Source: Armatimonadota bacterium
GTDB taxonomy: Bacteria; Vulcanimicrobiota; JACPDS01
DNA length: 12,254 bases
Assembly: GCA_016183885.1 (NCBI GenBank)
Contig: JACPDS010000071.1
Coordinates: 11,015-23,268 of the forward strand
Reading direction: 5' to 3'
Each line of letters begins with the position of its first letter. Positions within the stretch are counted from its first letter, which is position 1. Shown here in pieces: positions 1-6,686 of this stretch. Position numbers and translations under genes: made by a program. The notes beneath the pieces are model-generated. The model made no database searches. It was given only the letters and a program-made list of their open reading frames with translations, and had not been told where the DNA came from.

Positions 1-637
1 TTATAGAAAGCACCATTTTATTTGGAATGAAATAAGTTTGATAATATTCTTTTAAATCTTTAGAAGTTAAATTTTTTAATGATTTGACATAGCCTTCTTG
101 AGGGTAACGGTAAGGGTGGTAACGGTAAAAGTTTTGCAAAAAATTTTCATAAAGAGCGTAAAATATGCTTTTAGAACCTTCTTTTTTTTTAAGAATTTCT
201 TCTTTAACTTTTTTAAATTCGTCTTCGGGAAAGATTGGATTATTTAAACAATGAACAATTAAATTAAGTAATGCGGGAAAATTTTCTTTACTACCAAGAG
301 CATTGATTAAAATATAATCAGGATAAGCTTGAGCATTTAATGTGTTGCCCATAAGTTCGATTTTTTGATTTATTTCAATAGCGGTATATTTATTAGTCCC
401 TTTAAAAAGCATGTTAGCGATTAAATTATTAATTCCTGATATTTGTTCATTTTCTTCTTCCAAACCGGTTTTCAAAAAAAATTCTAAAGCAATTAAATTA
501 ATCCTGCGGTCTTCTTGAAGCAATACTGTTAAATCATTTGATAAATTAATTTTGGTAATTTGTTTTAACTGGTTAGCTTTTAGAGGGAATAGAAGAAAGA
601 TAAAAATAAATATTGAAATTATTAACTTTTTAATCAT
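1..637 (-). CDS. M16 peptidase-like protein, non-catalytic type (3' end outside window)
   Basis: The first 212 residues are visible and the C-terminus lies beyond the window edge. Residues 1-20 are a lysine start followed by a long hydrophobic stretch, so the protein is probably exported, by signal peptide or N-terminal anchor. The rest matches the M16 N-terminal domain: a strand pattern ending FFLKTGLEEENEQ, then MLFKGTNKYTA, a helix with ELMGNTLNAQA, and a later VKEEIL segment. At the zinc motif HxxEH the sequence reads NLIAN (residues 71-75), so both His and the Glu are missing. M16 proteins often occur as a catalytic and a non-catalytic subunit encoded side by side, and this is the non-catalytic kind. 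Its ATG overlaps the stop of the upstream M16 gene as ATGA, implying translational coupling. The assignment to M16 is firm; the substrate is unknown. Confidence 0.85.
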   Translation of the reverse strand, partial: MIKKLIISIFIFIFLLFPLKANQLKQITKINLSNDLTVLLQEDRRINLIALEFFLKTGLEEENEQISGINNLIANMLFKGTNKYTAIEINQKIELMGNTLNAQAYPDYILINALGSKENFPALLNLIVHCLNNPIFPEDEFKKVKEEILKKKEGSKSIFYALYENFLQNFYRYHPYRYPQEGYVKSLKNLTSKDLKEYYQTYFIPNKMVLSI

Positions 638-1683
638 TTTTTAGGTTTATGAATTATTAAAGTAGCATTGTTAAAATTTAAATATTTTTGAGCTGCTTTA
701 ATAATTTTTTCTTTGGTTATTTTTTCAATTTCATCAAGATAATTTTGGGCAAATTGAAAATTATCAATAGCTTCATAAAATCCTAATGTTTCCGATCGCC
801 CAGATAAAGTTTCTGTGCTAAAAGTAAAGTTATTTATAAGAAGATTTTTAGCCCGCTTAAAATCTTCTTCTTTAAAATCGCCTTTTTTTATTTTTTCAAT
901 TTCTTCAAAAAGAGAAGTTTTAATTTTAGGGATATCCGTTTTTGTGAAGCTGCCCAAAATAATTAAAATTCCCGGATCGCGGGAAGTGGTGAAATCGACG
1001 TTTATTTGATCGAAAATTTTTTTATCTTCCACTAAATTTTTATTTAAGTATGCTCCATCGCCCTGCCCTAGTAAAAATGTTAAAATATCAATAGCATAAA
1101 CATCCTGGTTTTTTACGGAAACAACATTAAAGCCTAAAGCCAATATTCCAAAAGACAAATCTTTTTCTTCAATTATTTCCGTTAAGTTTTCTTTTAAAGG
1201 TTCATTTGTTAAATTTTGATAGTTTATTTTATTAGTTTCTTTAAAATTAATTATTAAGTTTTCTAAGTATTTTTTAAGTTCTTCTTCTTCGAAATCGCCT
1301 AAAATTACTAAAAATACATTGTTCGGAGTATAATACTTTTCTTTATAATTTATAAAATCTTCTCCGGATAAGTTTTTTAAAGATAGTTCTGTTCCGATAA
1401 CCGGAAGTTTATAAGGGTGATTTTTAAAATGATAATCATATAAAATTTGGATTATTTGGTTAAAAGGATCTTCTAATCCAATTTTATATTCATTTAATAC
1501 TACAGCTCTTTCTCTTTCTAATTCTTGAGGATTAAAGTTATTATTAATTAAGGCGTCAATAATAATTTCTAAAGCTTCTTTATAATGGAAACTTGGCAAG
1601 TTTACATAATAATGAGTAAAATCTTTATTAGTTTGAGCGTTAATTTTCCCTCCAAAACCTTCTAATTCTTTTTTCATCTGCAT
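634..1683 (-). pseudogene. M16 zinc peptidase, 3' fragment (349 codons, catalytic motif missing)
   Basis: This open frame carries most of a pitrilysin-family (M16) peptidase. It begins right after the place where HxxEH should be, with KKELEGFGGKINAQTNKDFT, the usual sequence after the motif. It continues with ERAVVLNEYKIGLEDP, which includes the downstream glutamate expected as third zinc ligand, then HPYKLPVIGTE, and the inactive C-terminal M16 domain (LLGQGDGAYLNKNL to the end). The ATG at 1683 is probably not a real start: homologous sequence continues in another frame upstream (the 1674-1892 fragment), and no signal peptide is present here. Together the fragments give about 421 codons, near the family length minus about 20 residues. 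The stop overlaps the ATG of the next M16 gene. Disruption could be real or an assembly error. Confidence 0.8.
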
Positions 1684-1892
1684 CCCGCTTCTTTATTTTC
1701 ATTAATAGAACCTGTTTTAACATATAAGTTGATAGAAACTAAAGGATTTGAGTGATCTTCTTTTAAAATTAAGCTCATGCCATTTTTTAAAGTTATTTTA
1801 TGAGCATCTAAAGTTTCTAAAATTTTAGCAGAGTTTTCTTTAAAGTTAAGTAAAATTAATATAAGTATAATAATAATTTGTTTGGTTTTCAT
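1674..1892 (-). pseudogene. M16 zinc peptidase, 5' fragment (signal peptide and first strands)
   Basis: This 72-codon frame is the start of the same M16 peptidase. Residues 1-22 form a signal peptide (MKTKQ, then an Ile/Leu run and ENSA). Next come the typical first strands of the M16 domain, ITLKNGMSLILKEDHSNPLVS, and VKTGSINENKEAG, which in intact relatives is followed directly by GxSHFLEHMxFKGT. Here the frame instead reads CR and stops. The following 349-codon fragment resumes about 20 residues later in a different frame, with only five bases between the Gly codon and its KKELEGFGG segment (second ATG). So roughly 55 bases containing HxxEH appear to be missing. No strong ribosome binding site precedes the ATG at 1892. 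I read both fragments as one disrupted gene. Confidence 0.75.
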
Positions 1893-1947
1893 TTTAAAAT
1901 GATTAGATTAATTTAATTAAAAATCCTTTTTAAATTAAAGGTTAATA

Positions 1948-2084
1948 GAGCCTCCCGATGCCGCAGAAGGTTCGCGCTTAGCAGGGCAGCCTTAAACCAT
2001 CGGGACATACAGGAATTTGGAGATAACACCCTCTTAATATATCTTTGATTGCAACTTAGTATTAAAGGACTTATTTTATTTTTT
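1948..2084 (+). ncRNA. Candidate structured RNA or leader upstream of gatB
   Basis: Bases 1951-2010 are 60% G+C (36 of 60) in a genome near 30%, and no convincing reading frame covers them. Bases 1953-1960 (TCCCGATG) pair perfectly with 1998-2005 (CATCGGGA). Inside, AAGG at 1967-1970 can pair with CCTT at 1990-1993. TAGAG-like bases at 1947-1950 can pair with 2031-2034, which competes with the terminator-like hairpin at 2030-2068. This arrangement fits either a small RNA with its own terminator or a cis-acting leader that controls gatB, whose ribosome binding site starts at 2118. I compared it from memory with 6S RNA, SRP RNA, tmRNA, RNase P and the common riboswitches and found no match. The strand is inferred from the T-rich tract. 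Confidence 0.4.
2030..2084 (+). terminator. Terminator-like hairpin with T-rich tail before gatB
   Basis: CCT-C-TTAATA (2030-2039) pairs with TATTAAAGG (2060-2068) as nine base pairs with one bulged C. The 20-base loop can itself form a small TTG/CAA stem. Bases 2071-2084 after it are almost all T. The stem is AT-rich, so it may be weak. Lying between the GC-rich island and the gatB start, it could end a small RNA or serve as an attenuator. Confidence 0.4.
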
Positions 2085-2130
2085 GAAGAACTTTTTATCT
2101 TAGATTTTTTATTTTTTAAGGTGGATTATT

Positions 2131-3570
2131 TTGAATTTAAGGACTATAATTGGACTGGAAATTCATGTAGAATTAGCTACTAAGACCAAATTATTCTGTG
2201 GTTGTTTAAATATTTTCGGTTCTCCTCCTAATACTAATGTTTGTCCCGTTTGCCTTGGATTGCCGGGAGCGCTTCCAGCGGCAAATAAACAGGCTGTCTT
2301 ACTTTTAATTAAGTCGGCTTTAGCGTTAAATTCAGAAATTTCTCTATTTAGTAAATTTGATCGTAAAAATTATTTTTATCCCGACATGCCTAAAAATTAT
2401 CAAATTTCTCAGTATGATCTGCCTTTAGCTAAAGGGGGATATTTGGCAATAAAAGATAAGAAAGTTAATTTAAAAAGAATTCACTTGGAGGAAGATACAG
2501 GCAAGTCCACTCATCTGGGAATGATTGATAAATCGTTATATACTTTAGAAGATTATAATCGAGCCGGAGTTCCTCTAATGGAAATTGTTACCGAGCCCGA
2601 TTTAAATTCAGAAGAAGAAGCTTACGATTTTTTAGTAAATTTAAGAAAAATTCTGGAATGGATTGGCGTCAGCGACTGTAAAATGGAAGAAGGCAGTTTG
2701 CGCTGCGATGCTAATATTTCTTTAAGCAAAGATTTAAATTTATCTAATAAAGTAGAAATAAAAAATATGAATTCTTTTAAAATAGTCGAACAGGCTTTAA
2801 ATTATGAAATTAAAAGACAAAGAGAAATCTTGGAAAAAGGAGAAAAAGTAAAACAGGAAACTCGCGGATGGGATGAAAAAAAAGAAATTACCATAGTTTT
2901 ACGTTCTAAGGAGGAAGCTCATGATTATCGTTATTTTACAGAACCCGATCTTCCGCCGATAAAAATCCTTGAAGAATGGATTGATGAAATTAAATATAAG
3001 ATTCCAGAACTTCCTCAAAAGAGAATTCAAAGATTTATAGAAAAATATAATTTAAACGAATACGACGCTAAAGTTTTAAATAATTCTAAAGTTATGAGTG
3101 ATTTTTTTGAAGATACCTTGAATCATTATTTTAATCCTAAAGAAATATGCAATTGGCTGATGGGGGATATTGCCAAATATTTAAATAGTAAAAATTTAGC
3201 AATTAATCAAACTAAATTTACCGCTTTTAATTTTTCAAAACTTTTAAATTTAATTAATAAAGAGTTGATTAGCGGTAAAATTGCTAAAAATATCATAGAA
3301 GAATTAATAGAAAGCGGAAATGACCCGGAAATTTTAATAAACGAAAAAGGCTTAGGACAAATTACCGATTATAATGAGCTTTTAAGAGCGATTTTTCAAA
3401 TATTAGAGGAAAATATGCAAATTTTAGAAGAATATTTAAATGGAAAAGAAAAAGTTTTTAGTTTTTTGGTCGGGAAGATTATGCAGAAAACTAAAGGGCG
3501 GGCAAACCCTAAATTAGTTAATCAATTATTAAAAGAGGAATTAGAAAAAAGGAAGAAAAATGAAAATTAA
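2131..3570 (+). CDS. gatB: Aspartyl/glutamyl-tRNA(Asn/Gln) amidotransferase subunit B
   Basis: GatB activates the misacylated Glu-tRNA(Gln) or Asp-tRNA(Asn) as a phosphate ester, and the GatCAB complex then amidates it with ammonia from glutamine in the cytoplasm. The 479 residues are normal family length. Residues 23-41 hold the zinc cysteines (CGC and CPVC). HLEEDTGKSTH is at about 118-128, the family signature NRAGVPLMEIVTEPD at about 143-157, EEGSLRCDANISL at about 186-198, followed by EIKNMNSF and ETRGWDE. The last 150 residues are the helical and YqeY-like tRNA-binding region, ending with GRANPKLVNQLL. The start is a TTG six bases after AAGGTGG (2118-2124), and the protein begins at the canonical position. 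No gatA or gatC lies in the window. Its end overlaps the next gene by 11 bases. No anomaly is visible. Confidence 0.97.
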   Translation: MNLRTIIGLEIHVELATKTKLFCGCLNIFGSPPNTNVCPVCLGLPGALPAANKQAVLLLIKSALALNSEISLFSKFDRKNYFYPDMPKNYQISQYDLPLAKGGYLAIKDKKVNLKRIHLEEDTGKSTHLGMIDKSLYTLEDYNRAGVPLMEIVTEPDLNSEEEAYDFLVNLRKILEWIGVSDCKMEEGSLRCDANISLSKDLNLSNKVEIKNMNSFKIVEQALNYEIKRQREILEKGEKVKQETRGWDEKKEITIVLRSKEEAHDYRYFTEPDLPPIKILEEWIDEIKYKIPELPQKRIQRFIEKYNLNEYDAKVLNNSKVMSDFFEDTLNHYFNPKEICNWLMGDIAKYLNSKNLAINQTKFTAFNFSKLLNLINKELISGKIAKNIIEELIESGNDPEILINEKGLGQITDYNELLRAIFQILEENMQILEEYLNGKEKVFSFLVGKIMQKTKGRANPKLVNQLLKEELEKRKKNEN

Positions 3571-3748
3571 TAATAATCAAGAAGAAATTAAAAGAGAGAT
3601 TTTAAATCTCTCAAAAGAAGGGAAGATTACCTGTTTCCAAGCTTTAAATTTAGCAAAAATTTCAAAAACTAATCCGCAGAATTTAGGAAAAATTATTAAT
3701 GATTTAAAAATTAAAATTAAAAATTGTCAATTAGGATGTTTTAAGTAA
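3560..3748 (+). CDS. Small conserved-looking protein with C-terminal NCQLGCFK motif
   Basis: This 62-residue protein starts inside the end of gatB (11-base overlap), with GGAAG of the gatB coding sequence serving as a ribosome binding site, so it is probably translationally coupled. Residues 7-20 form a charged helix (EEIKREILNLSKEG), followed by KITCFQALNLAKISKTNPQNLGKIINDLKIKI, which looks like a compact helix-turn-helix unit. It ends NCQLGCFK with two cysteines. I have an impression of similar short proteins with this ending in other bacteria but cannot name a family. A DNA-binding or redox/metal-sensing role would be inference. Codon use is like its neighbours. The coupling and clean frame argue that it is a real gene. 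Confidence 0.65.
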   Translation: MKINNNQEEIKREILNLSKEGKITCFQALNLAKISKTNPQNLGKIINDLKIKIKNCQLGCFK

Positions 3749-3769
3749 AAAGAGGAATAAATACAAAAA

Positions 3770-3916
3770 ATTCTAAATTTTAATATTTAAATTTAACTTA
3801 AAGAATTCAAGAGCCGGAATCCAGAAGATAGAATAATTTAGAAAAGTATTCTGAATCCTGACTACTAGATTTGTTTAGGATTTAGAATTTAGAGCTTAGC
3901 ATTTAAAATCTATTAT
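3770..3916. repeat. Degenerate heptanucleotide repeat array in inverted arms
   Basis: The gap between the 62-codon gene and the moeA-like gene can be cut into 21 consecutive seven-base units. The left arm's first units end in TAA (ATTCTAA, ATTTTAA). The right arm's last units begin with TTA (TTAGAAT, TTAGAGC), which are their reverse complements. In the middle, units such as GAATCCA and GAAGATA on the left face AATCCTG-type units on the right. The arms meet at GAATA (3831-3835) and TATTC (3847-3851). A long imperfect hairpin is possible. No reading frame or clear promoter was seen here. Confidence 0.55.
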
Positions 3917-3919
3917 TGT

Positions 3920-3926
3920 AGGAGGT
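3920..3926 (+). promoter_or_regulatory. Strong Shine-Dalgarno site for the moeA-like gene
   Basis: AGGAGGT sits two bases before the ATG at 3929, which is unusually close spacing. It is the best-matching ribosome binding site in the window together with the one before the FmdB gene. It marks the start of the 3929-7290 gene group and fixes the start choice. Confidence 0.6.
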
Positions 3927-3928
3927 AT

Positions 3929-5845
3929 ATGGCTGCTTTTACTCAGCTTGAATGGGGGGTTCCTTTAGAAGAAGCCTGGGAGCGGATATTTAATGAATTA
4001 GATTTTAAAAAAATCGCTCATAATACAAAAAATGAAACTATTAAGACATTTGATTCTTTAGGGAGAGTAACTTCTAGCCCCGTAGTTGCTGAGCAGTCTT
4101 TTCCTAATTTTTATATGTCTAGTTTAGATGGAATTGCGGTTAAATCAGCTGATACTTTTTCTATATCTTTAGGATCTCCCAAACAGTTTAAAATCGGGGA
4201 AGAAGTAATTTATGTTGACACCGGACGTCCTATTCCTTCCGGATATGACGCTGTCATTCCTATTTCTGAAGTAATTTTTAAATCATTAGAGATTATTGAG
4301 ATTAATCAAGTAATTAATCCCTGGCAGAATATTTATCCTTTAGGCGCTGAAGTAACTTCTCAAGAAGTGATTTTTCCCCAGGGACATTTAATTAGAGCTT
4401 TAGATATCGGGGCAATGCTTTCCGCCGGCGTGGATTTAGTTGAAGTAAGAACTAAACCTAAGGTAGGGATTTTAGCTTTGGGAGAAGATTTAATTTCAAG
4501 CGGCGAAAAAATAGAAACAGGAAAAATTTTTGAATTTAATACTTTTATTATTAATAATTTATTAAATGAAATGGGCTGCAGCGCTAAAATTTATCCAATT
4601 TCTAAAGAATTATATGAAGATTTAAAAGAAATAATTAAAAAAGATATTAATGAATTAGATATACTGATTATTATTGCTGGAAAATTAAGAGGGACTAAAT
4701 TAATTGCTAAAATAATTCAGGAATTGGGAGAATTAATTATTTATGGAGTAAATATTAAACCCGGTCAATCTTTATGTTTGGGTTTAGTTGATCAGGTAAT
4801 AGTTTTGGGGCTTCCATTTTATCTTTTTTCTGCTTTTATAGGTTTTGATTTATTTGTTAAGCCTTTAATTGGGAGAATGTTAGGAGCCTTCCCTCCTATA
4901 AGAGAAAAATTATCCGTTACTTTAGCTAGAGAAGTTAATTCTCCCTTTGGAATTGAAGAATTTTTAAGAATTAAAATTGGCAAAGTAGATAAAAATTTTA
5001 TAGCTTATCCAATTTCACGGGGAGCGGATTTAATTATGTCTTTAATTGAAGCCGATGGAATTCTTCAAATTCCTGCTAATACGCCATTTTTAAAAGAAGG
5101 CGAGAGAGTTTCGGTAGGTCTCATTGTTAATAAAGAAAAATTAGAAAATAATTTATTAATTGCCGGGACCCATGATATTTATTTAGATGTTTTAAAAAGT
5201 GTTTTGCTTAAAAAAACTAATAAAGTGCATTTATTTTCTTTTTATTTAGGCAGTCAATCGGGTTTGAAAGCCTTAAAAGAAGGTAAAGCTCATTTATCGG
5301 GAATTCATTTATTTGACGCTCAATCCGGAGAATATAACATTCCTTTTCTTAAAGATTTAAAAGAGCCTCTTGTGTTAATTAATCTTTTTTATCGTTATTT
5401 AGGGTTAATTGTTCCCAAAGGAAATCCTAAAACAATTAAAGATTTAAAAGATTTAGTTAGACCGGATATAAAGTTTATTAACCGCAATATTAATTCAGGG
5501 ACGAGAATTCTTTTAGATTATTATTTAAAAAAGTTAAAAATTGAATCTAAAGATATTCGCGGATACGATGAAGTAGTCTATAATCATATGTCTTTAGCTC
5601 AAGGGATTGCTTCTTTGAATTTTGATTTAGGATTAGGAATTTTAGCTACAGCTAAAGCTTTTAAATTAGATTTTATTCCTCTTTTGCCGGAGCGGTTTGA
5701 TTTAGTAATTCCTAAAAGATTTTTAGAAGATTATAGAATTTTAACTTTACTTGAAATAATTAACGGAGTAGAATTTAAAAAAGAAATTGAATCCTTAGGC
5801 GGTTATATACTTACTGATTTAGGTAAAATTATTTATGAACAATGA
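3929..5845 (+). CDS. MoeA-like protein fused to PBP-like domain, catalytic motifs degenerate
   Basis: Residues 1-400 follow the MoeA fold, whose normal members insert molybdate or tungstate into adenylylated molybdopterin. SSLDGIAVKSAD (64-75), DTGRPIPSGYDAVIP (97-111), NIYPLGAEV (134-142) and KPKVGILALGEDL (176-188) are all recognisable. Residues 408-600 match the periplasmic-binding-protein-like domain (PBP_like type) often fused to MoeA: GSQSGLKALKEGKAHLSGIH, GEYNIPF, VPKGNP, and NSGTRILLDYYL. Where active MoeA has GG(V/T)SxGxxD, this protein has AGKLRGTKL (250-258). KPGKP is KPGQS (277-281), and GLPGNP is GLPFYL (294-299). The aspartate of the first motif is therefore absent. The frame is uninterrupted, so this is divergence rather than a frameshift. 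It overlaps moaB by 11 bases. It may bind cofactor or oxyanion without catalysis, or act in regulation. Confidence 0.85.
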   Translation: MAAFTQLEWGVPLEEAWERIFNELDFKKIAHNTKNETIKTFDSLGRVTSSPVVAEQSFPNFYMSSLDGIAVKSADTFSISLGSPKQFKIGEEVIYVDTGRPIPSGYDAVIPISEVIFKSLEIIEINQVINPWQNIYPLGAEVTSQEVIFPQGHLIRALDIGAMLSAGVDLVEVRTKPKVGILALGEDLISSGEKIETGKIFEFNTFIINNLLNEMGCSAKIYPISKELYEDLKEIIKKDINELDILIIIAGKLRGTKLIAKIIQELGELIIYGVNIKPGQSLCLGLVDQVIVLGLPFYLFSAFIGFDLFVKPLIGRMLGAFPPIREKLSVTLAREVNSPFGIEEFLRIKIGKVDKNFIAYPISRGADLIMSLIEADGILQIPANTPFLKEGERVSVGLIVNKEKLENNLLIAGTHDIYLDVLKSVLLKKTNKVHLFSFYLGSQSGLKALKEGKAHLSGIHLFDAQSGEYNIPFLKDLKEPLVLINLFYRYLGLIVPKGNPKTIKDLKDLVRPDIKFINRNINSGTRILLDYYLKKLKIESKDIRGYDEVVYNHMSLAQGIASLNFDLGLGILATAKAFKLDFIPLLPERFDLVIPKRFLEDYRILTLLEIINGVEFKKEIESLGGYILTDLGKIIYEQ

Positions 5846-6335
5846 CACAATTTTTAATGCGGGTATAATTACTATAAGCGATAGCGCCGCATTGGGAAGA
5901 AGGATTGATAAAAGCGGTCCGATAATAAAAAGAGAATTAGAATCAGGAAATAATTTTAAAGTTTTAGCTTATACGCTAATCCCGGATGAAAAATTGATTA
6001 TTAAAACTACTTTAATCGAAATGGCAGAAAATCTTAATTTAGATTTAATTTTTACTACAGGAGGCACGGGTCTATCAAGAAGAGATCTTACTCCCGAAGC
6101 TACAAAAGAAGTGATTGACAAAGAAATTCCTGGAATTGCTATGGCTTTATTGGTAAATAATTTAAATAAAACTCCCTTTTCAATGTTAAGTCGAGGAATT
6201 GCCGGATTAAGGAAACAATCTTTAATTATAAATCTTCCCGGCAATCCCAAAGCGGTTGAAGAAAGTTTAGAGATAATTTTACCGGTTTTATTTCATGCAT
6301 TGGAAATTATTAAATCTGAAAGTTTTCAACATTAA
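5835..6335 (+). CDS. moaB: Molybdopterin adenylyltransferase / MoaB-MogA family protein
   Basis: This 166-residue protein belongs to the MoaB/MogA family, which adenylylates molybdopterin with ATP before metal insertion. Residues 15-29 carry SDS...DKSGP. TTGGTGLSRRDLTPEAT is at 74-90 with the usual aspartate. KTPFSMLSRGIAG (112-124) and INLPGNPKAVEESL (132-145) complete the substrate pocket. Length and motifs are normal, and unlike the neighbouring MoeA-like protein nothing essential appears missing. The ATG lies inside the last codons of the MoeA-like gene (11-base overlap), so the two are probably translationally coupled. Whether it is true MogA or MoaB cannot be settled from sequence alone. 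No moaA, moaC, moaD, moaE or mobA is in the window. Confidence 0.92.
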   Translation: MNNDTIFNAGIITISDSAALGRRIDKSGPIIKRELESGNNFKVLAYTLIPDEKLIIKTTLIEMAENLNLDLIFTTGGTGLSRRDLTPEATKEVIDKEIPGIAMALLVNNLNKTPFSMLSRGIAGLRKQSLIINLPGNPKAVEESLEIILPVLFHALEIIKSESFQH

Positions 6336-6347
6336 ATTAAAATTTTA

Positions 6348-6356
6348 AAGGAGGAG
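6348..6356 (+). promoter_or_regulatory. Shine-Dalgarno site for the FmdB-type gene
   Basis: AAGGAGGAG precedes the ATG at 6366 by nine bases in the 30-base gap after moaB. It supports the chosen start, which gives the canonical MPIYxY N-terminus, and suggests independent strong translation within the operon. Confidence 0.55.
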
Positions 6357-6365
6357 AGATTTTAG

Positions 6366-6686
6366 ATGCCTATTTATCAATATAAATGTCAAAAATGCGG
6401 ATATTTAAAAGAAGTTATGCAAAAAATAAATGATGCCCCTCTTGAAATTTGTTCTAAATGCAAAGGGAAATTTAAAAAATTGATTGCTCCGGAATTTAAA
6501 AAATTGATTGCTCCGGTGGGATTAATTTTTAAAGGAAGCGGATTTCATATTACCGATTATAAAACGCATAAGAAAGTATCTCACGAAACAAAAAAAACTC
6601 AAGCCGAGGAGCCTAAAAAGACTTCTTCGGAAACTTCAAAAACTGATACCGCCGCTTCAAAGCCAAAGGAAAATAAGAATGCTTAA
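6366..6686 (+). CDS. FmdB-family zinc ribbon protein with internal duplication
   Basis: The 106 residues start with the family hallmark MPIYQYKCQKCG. Zinc-ribbon cysteines are at 8, 11, 29 and 32, followed by LIAPVGLIFKGSGFHITDY, the usual end of the ribbon domain. FmdB-type proteins were named for a putative regulator of formamidase and amidase genes, but most members have no proven function. Residues 36-43 and 44-51 are duplicated (FKKLIAP twice), from a perfect 24-base tandem repeat, which normal members do not have. Residues 70-106 are a low-complexity tail rich in Lys, Thr, Ser and Glu, common in the family and probably disordered. The last eight bases overlap the next gene. Its place after the molybdopterin genes may be operonic only. 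Confidence 0.9.
   Translation: MPIYQYKCQKCGYLKEVMQKINDAPLEICSKCKGKFKKLIAPEFKKLIAPVGLIFKGSGFHITDYKTHKKVSHETKKTQAEEPKKTSSETSKTDTAASKPKENKNA
6469..6516 (+). repeat. Perfect 24-base tandem duplication inside the FmdB gene
   Basis: Two identical 24-base units lie side by side at 6469-6492 and 6493-6516. The length is a multiple of three, so the frame is kept and eight residues are repeated. No base differs between copies, which suggests a recent slippage or duplication event. Confidence 0.9.

Noticed and set aside
1674..1692. Programmed ribosomal frameshift joining the two M16 frames
   Set aside because: A frameshift would not restore the missing segment of about 20 residues with HxxEH, and no slippery heptamer with a clear downstream structure is seen.
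1969..1977. GGTTCG resembling a tRNA T-arm in the GC-rich island before gatB
   Set aside because: No acceptor stem, anticodon arm or D-arm can be drawn around it, and the bases after it do not follow the T-loop consensus.
3770..3916. CRISPR array
   Set aside because: The units are only seven bases, degenerate and without spacers, and no cas genes are nearby.
5969..6250. Minus-strand frame opposite moaB
   Set aside because: MoaB motifs on the plus strand are unambiguous; the antisense frame has no recognisable features.
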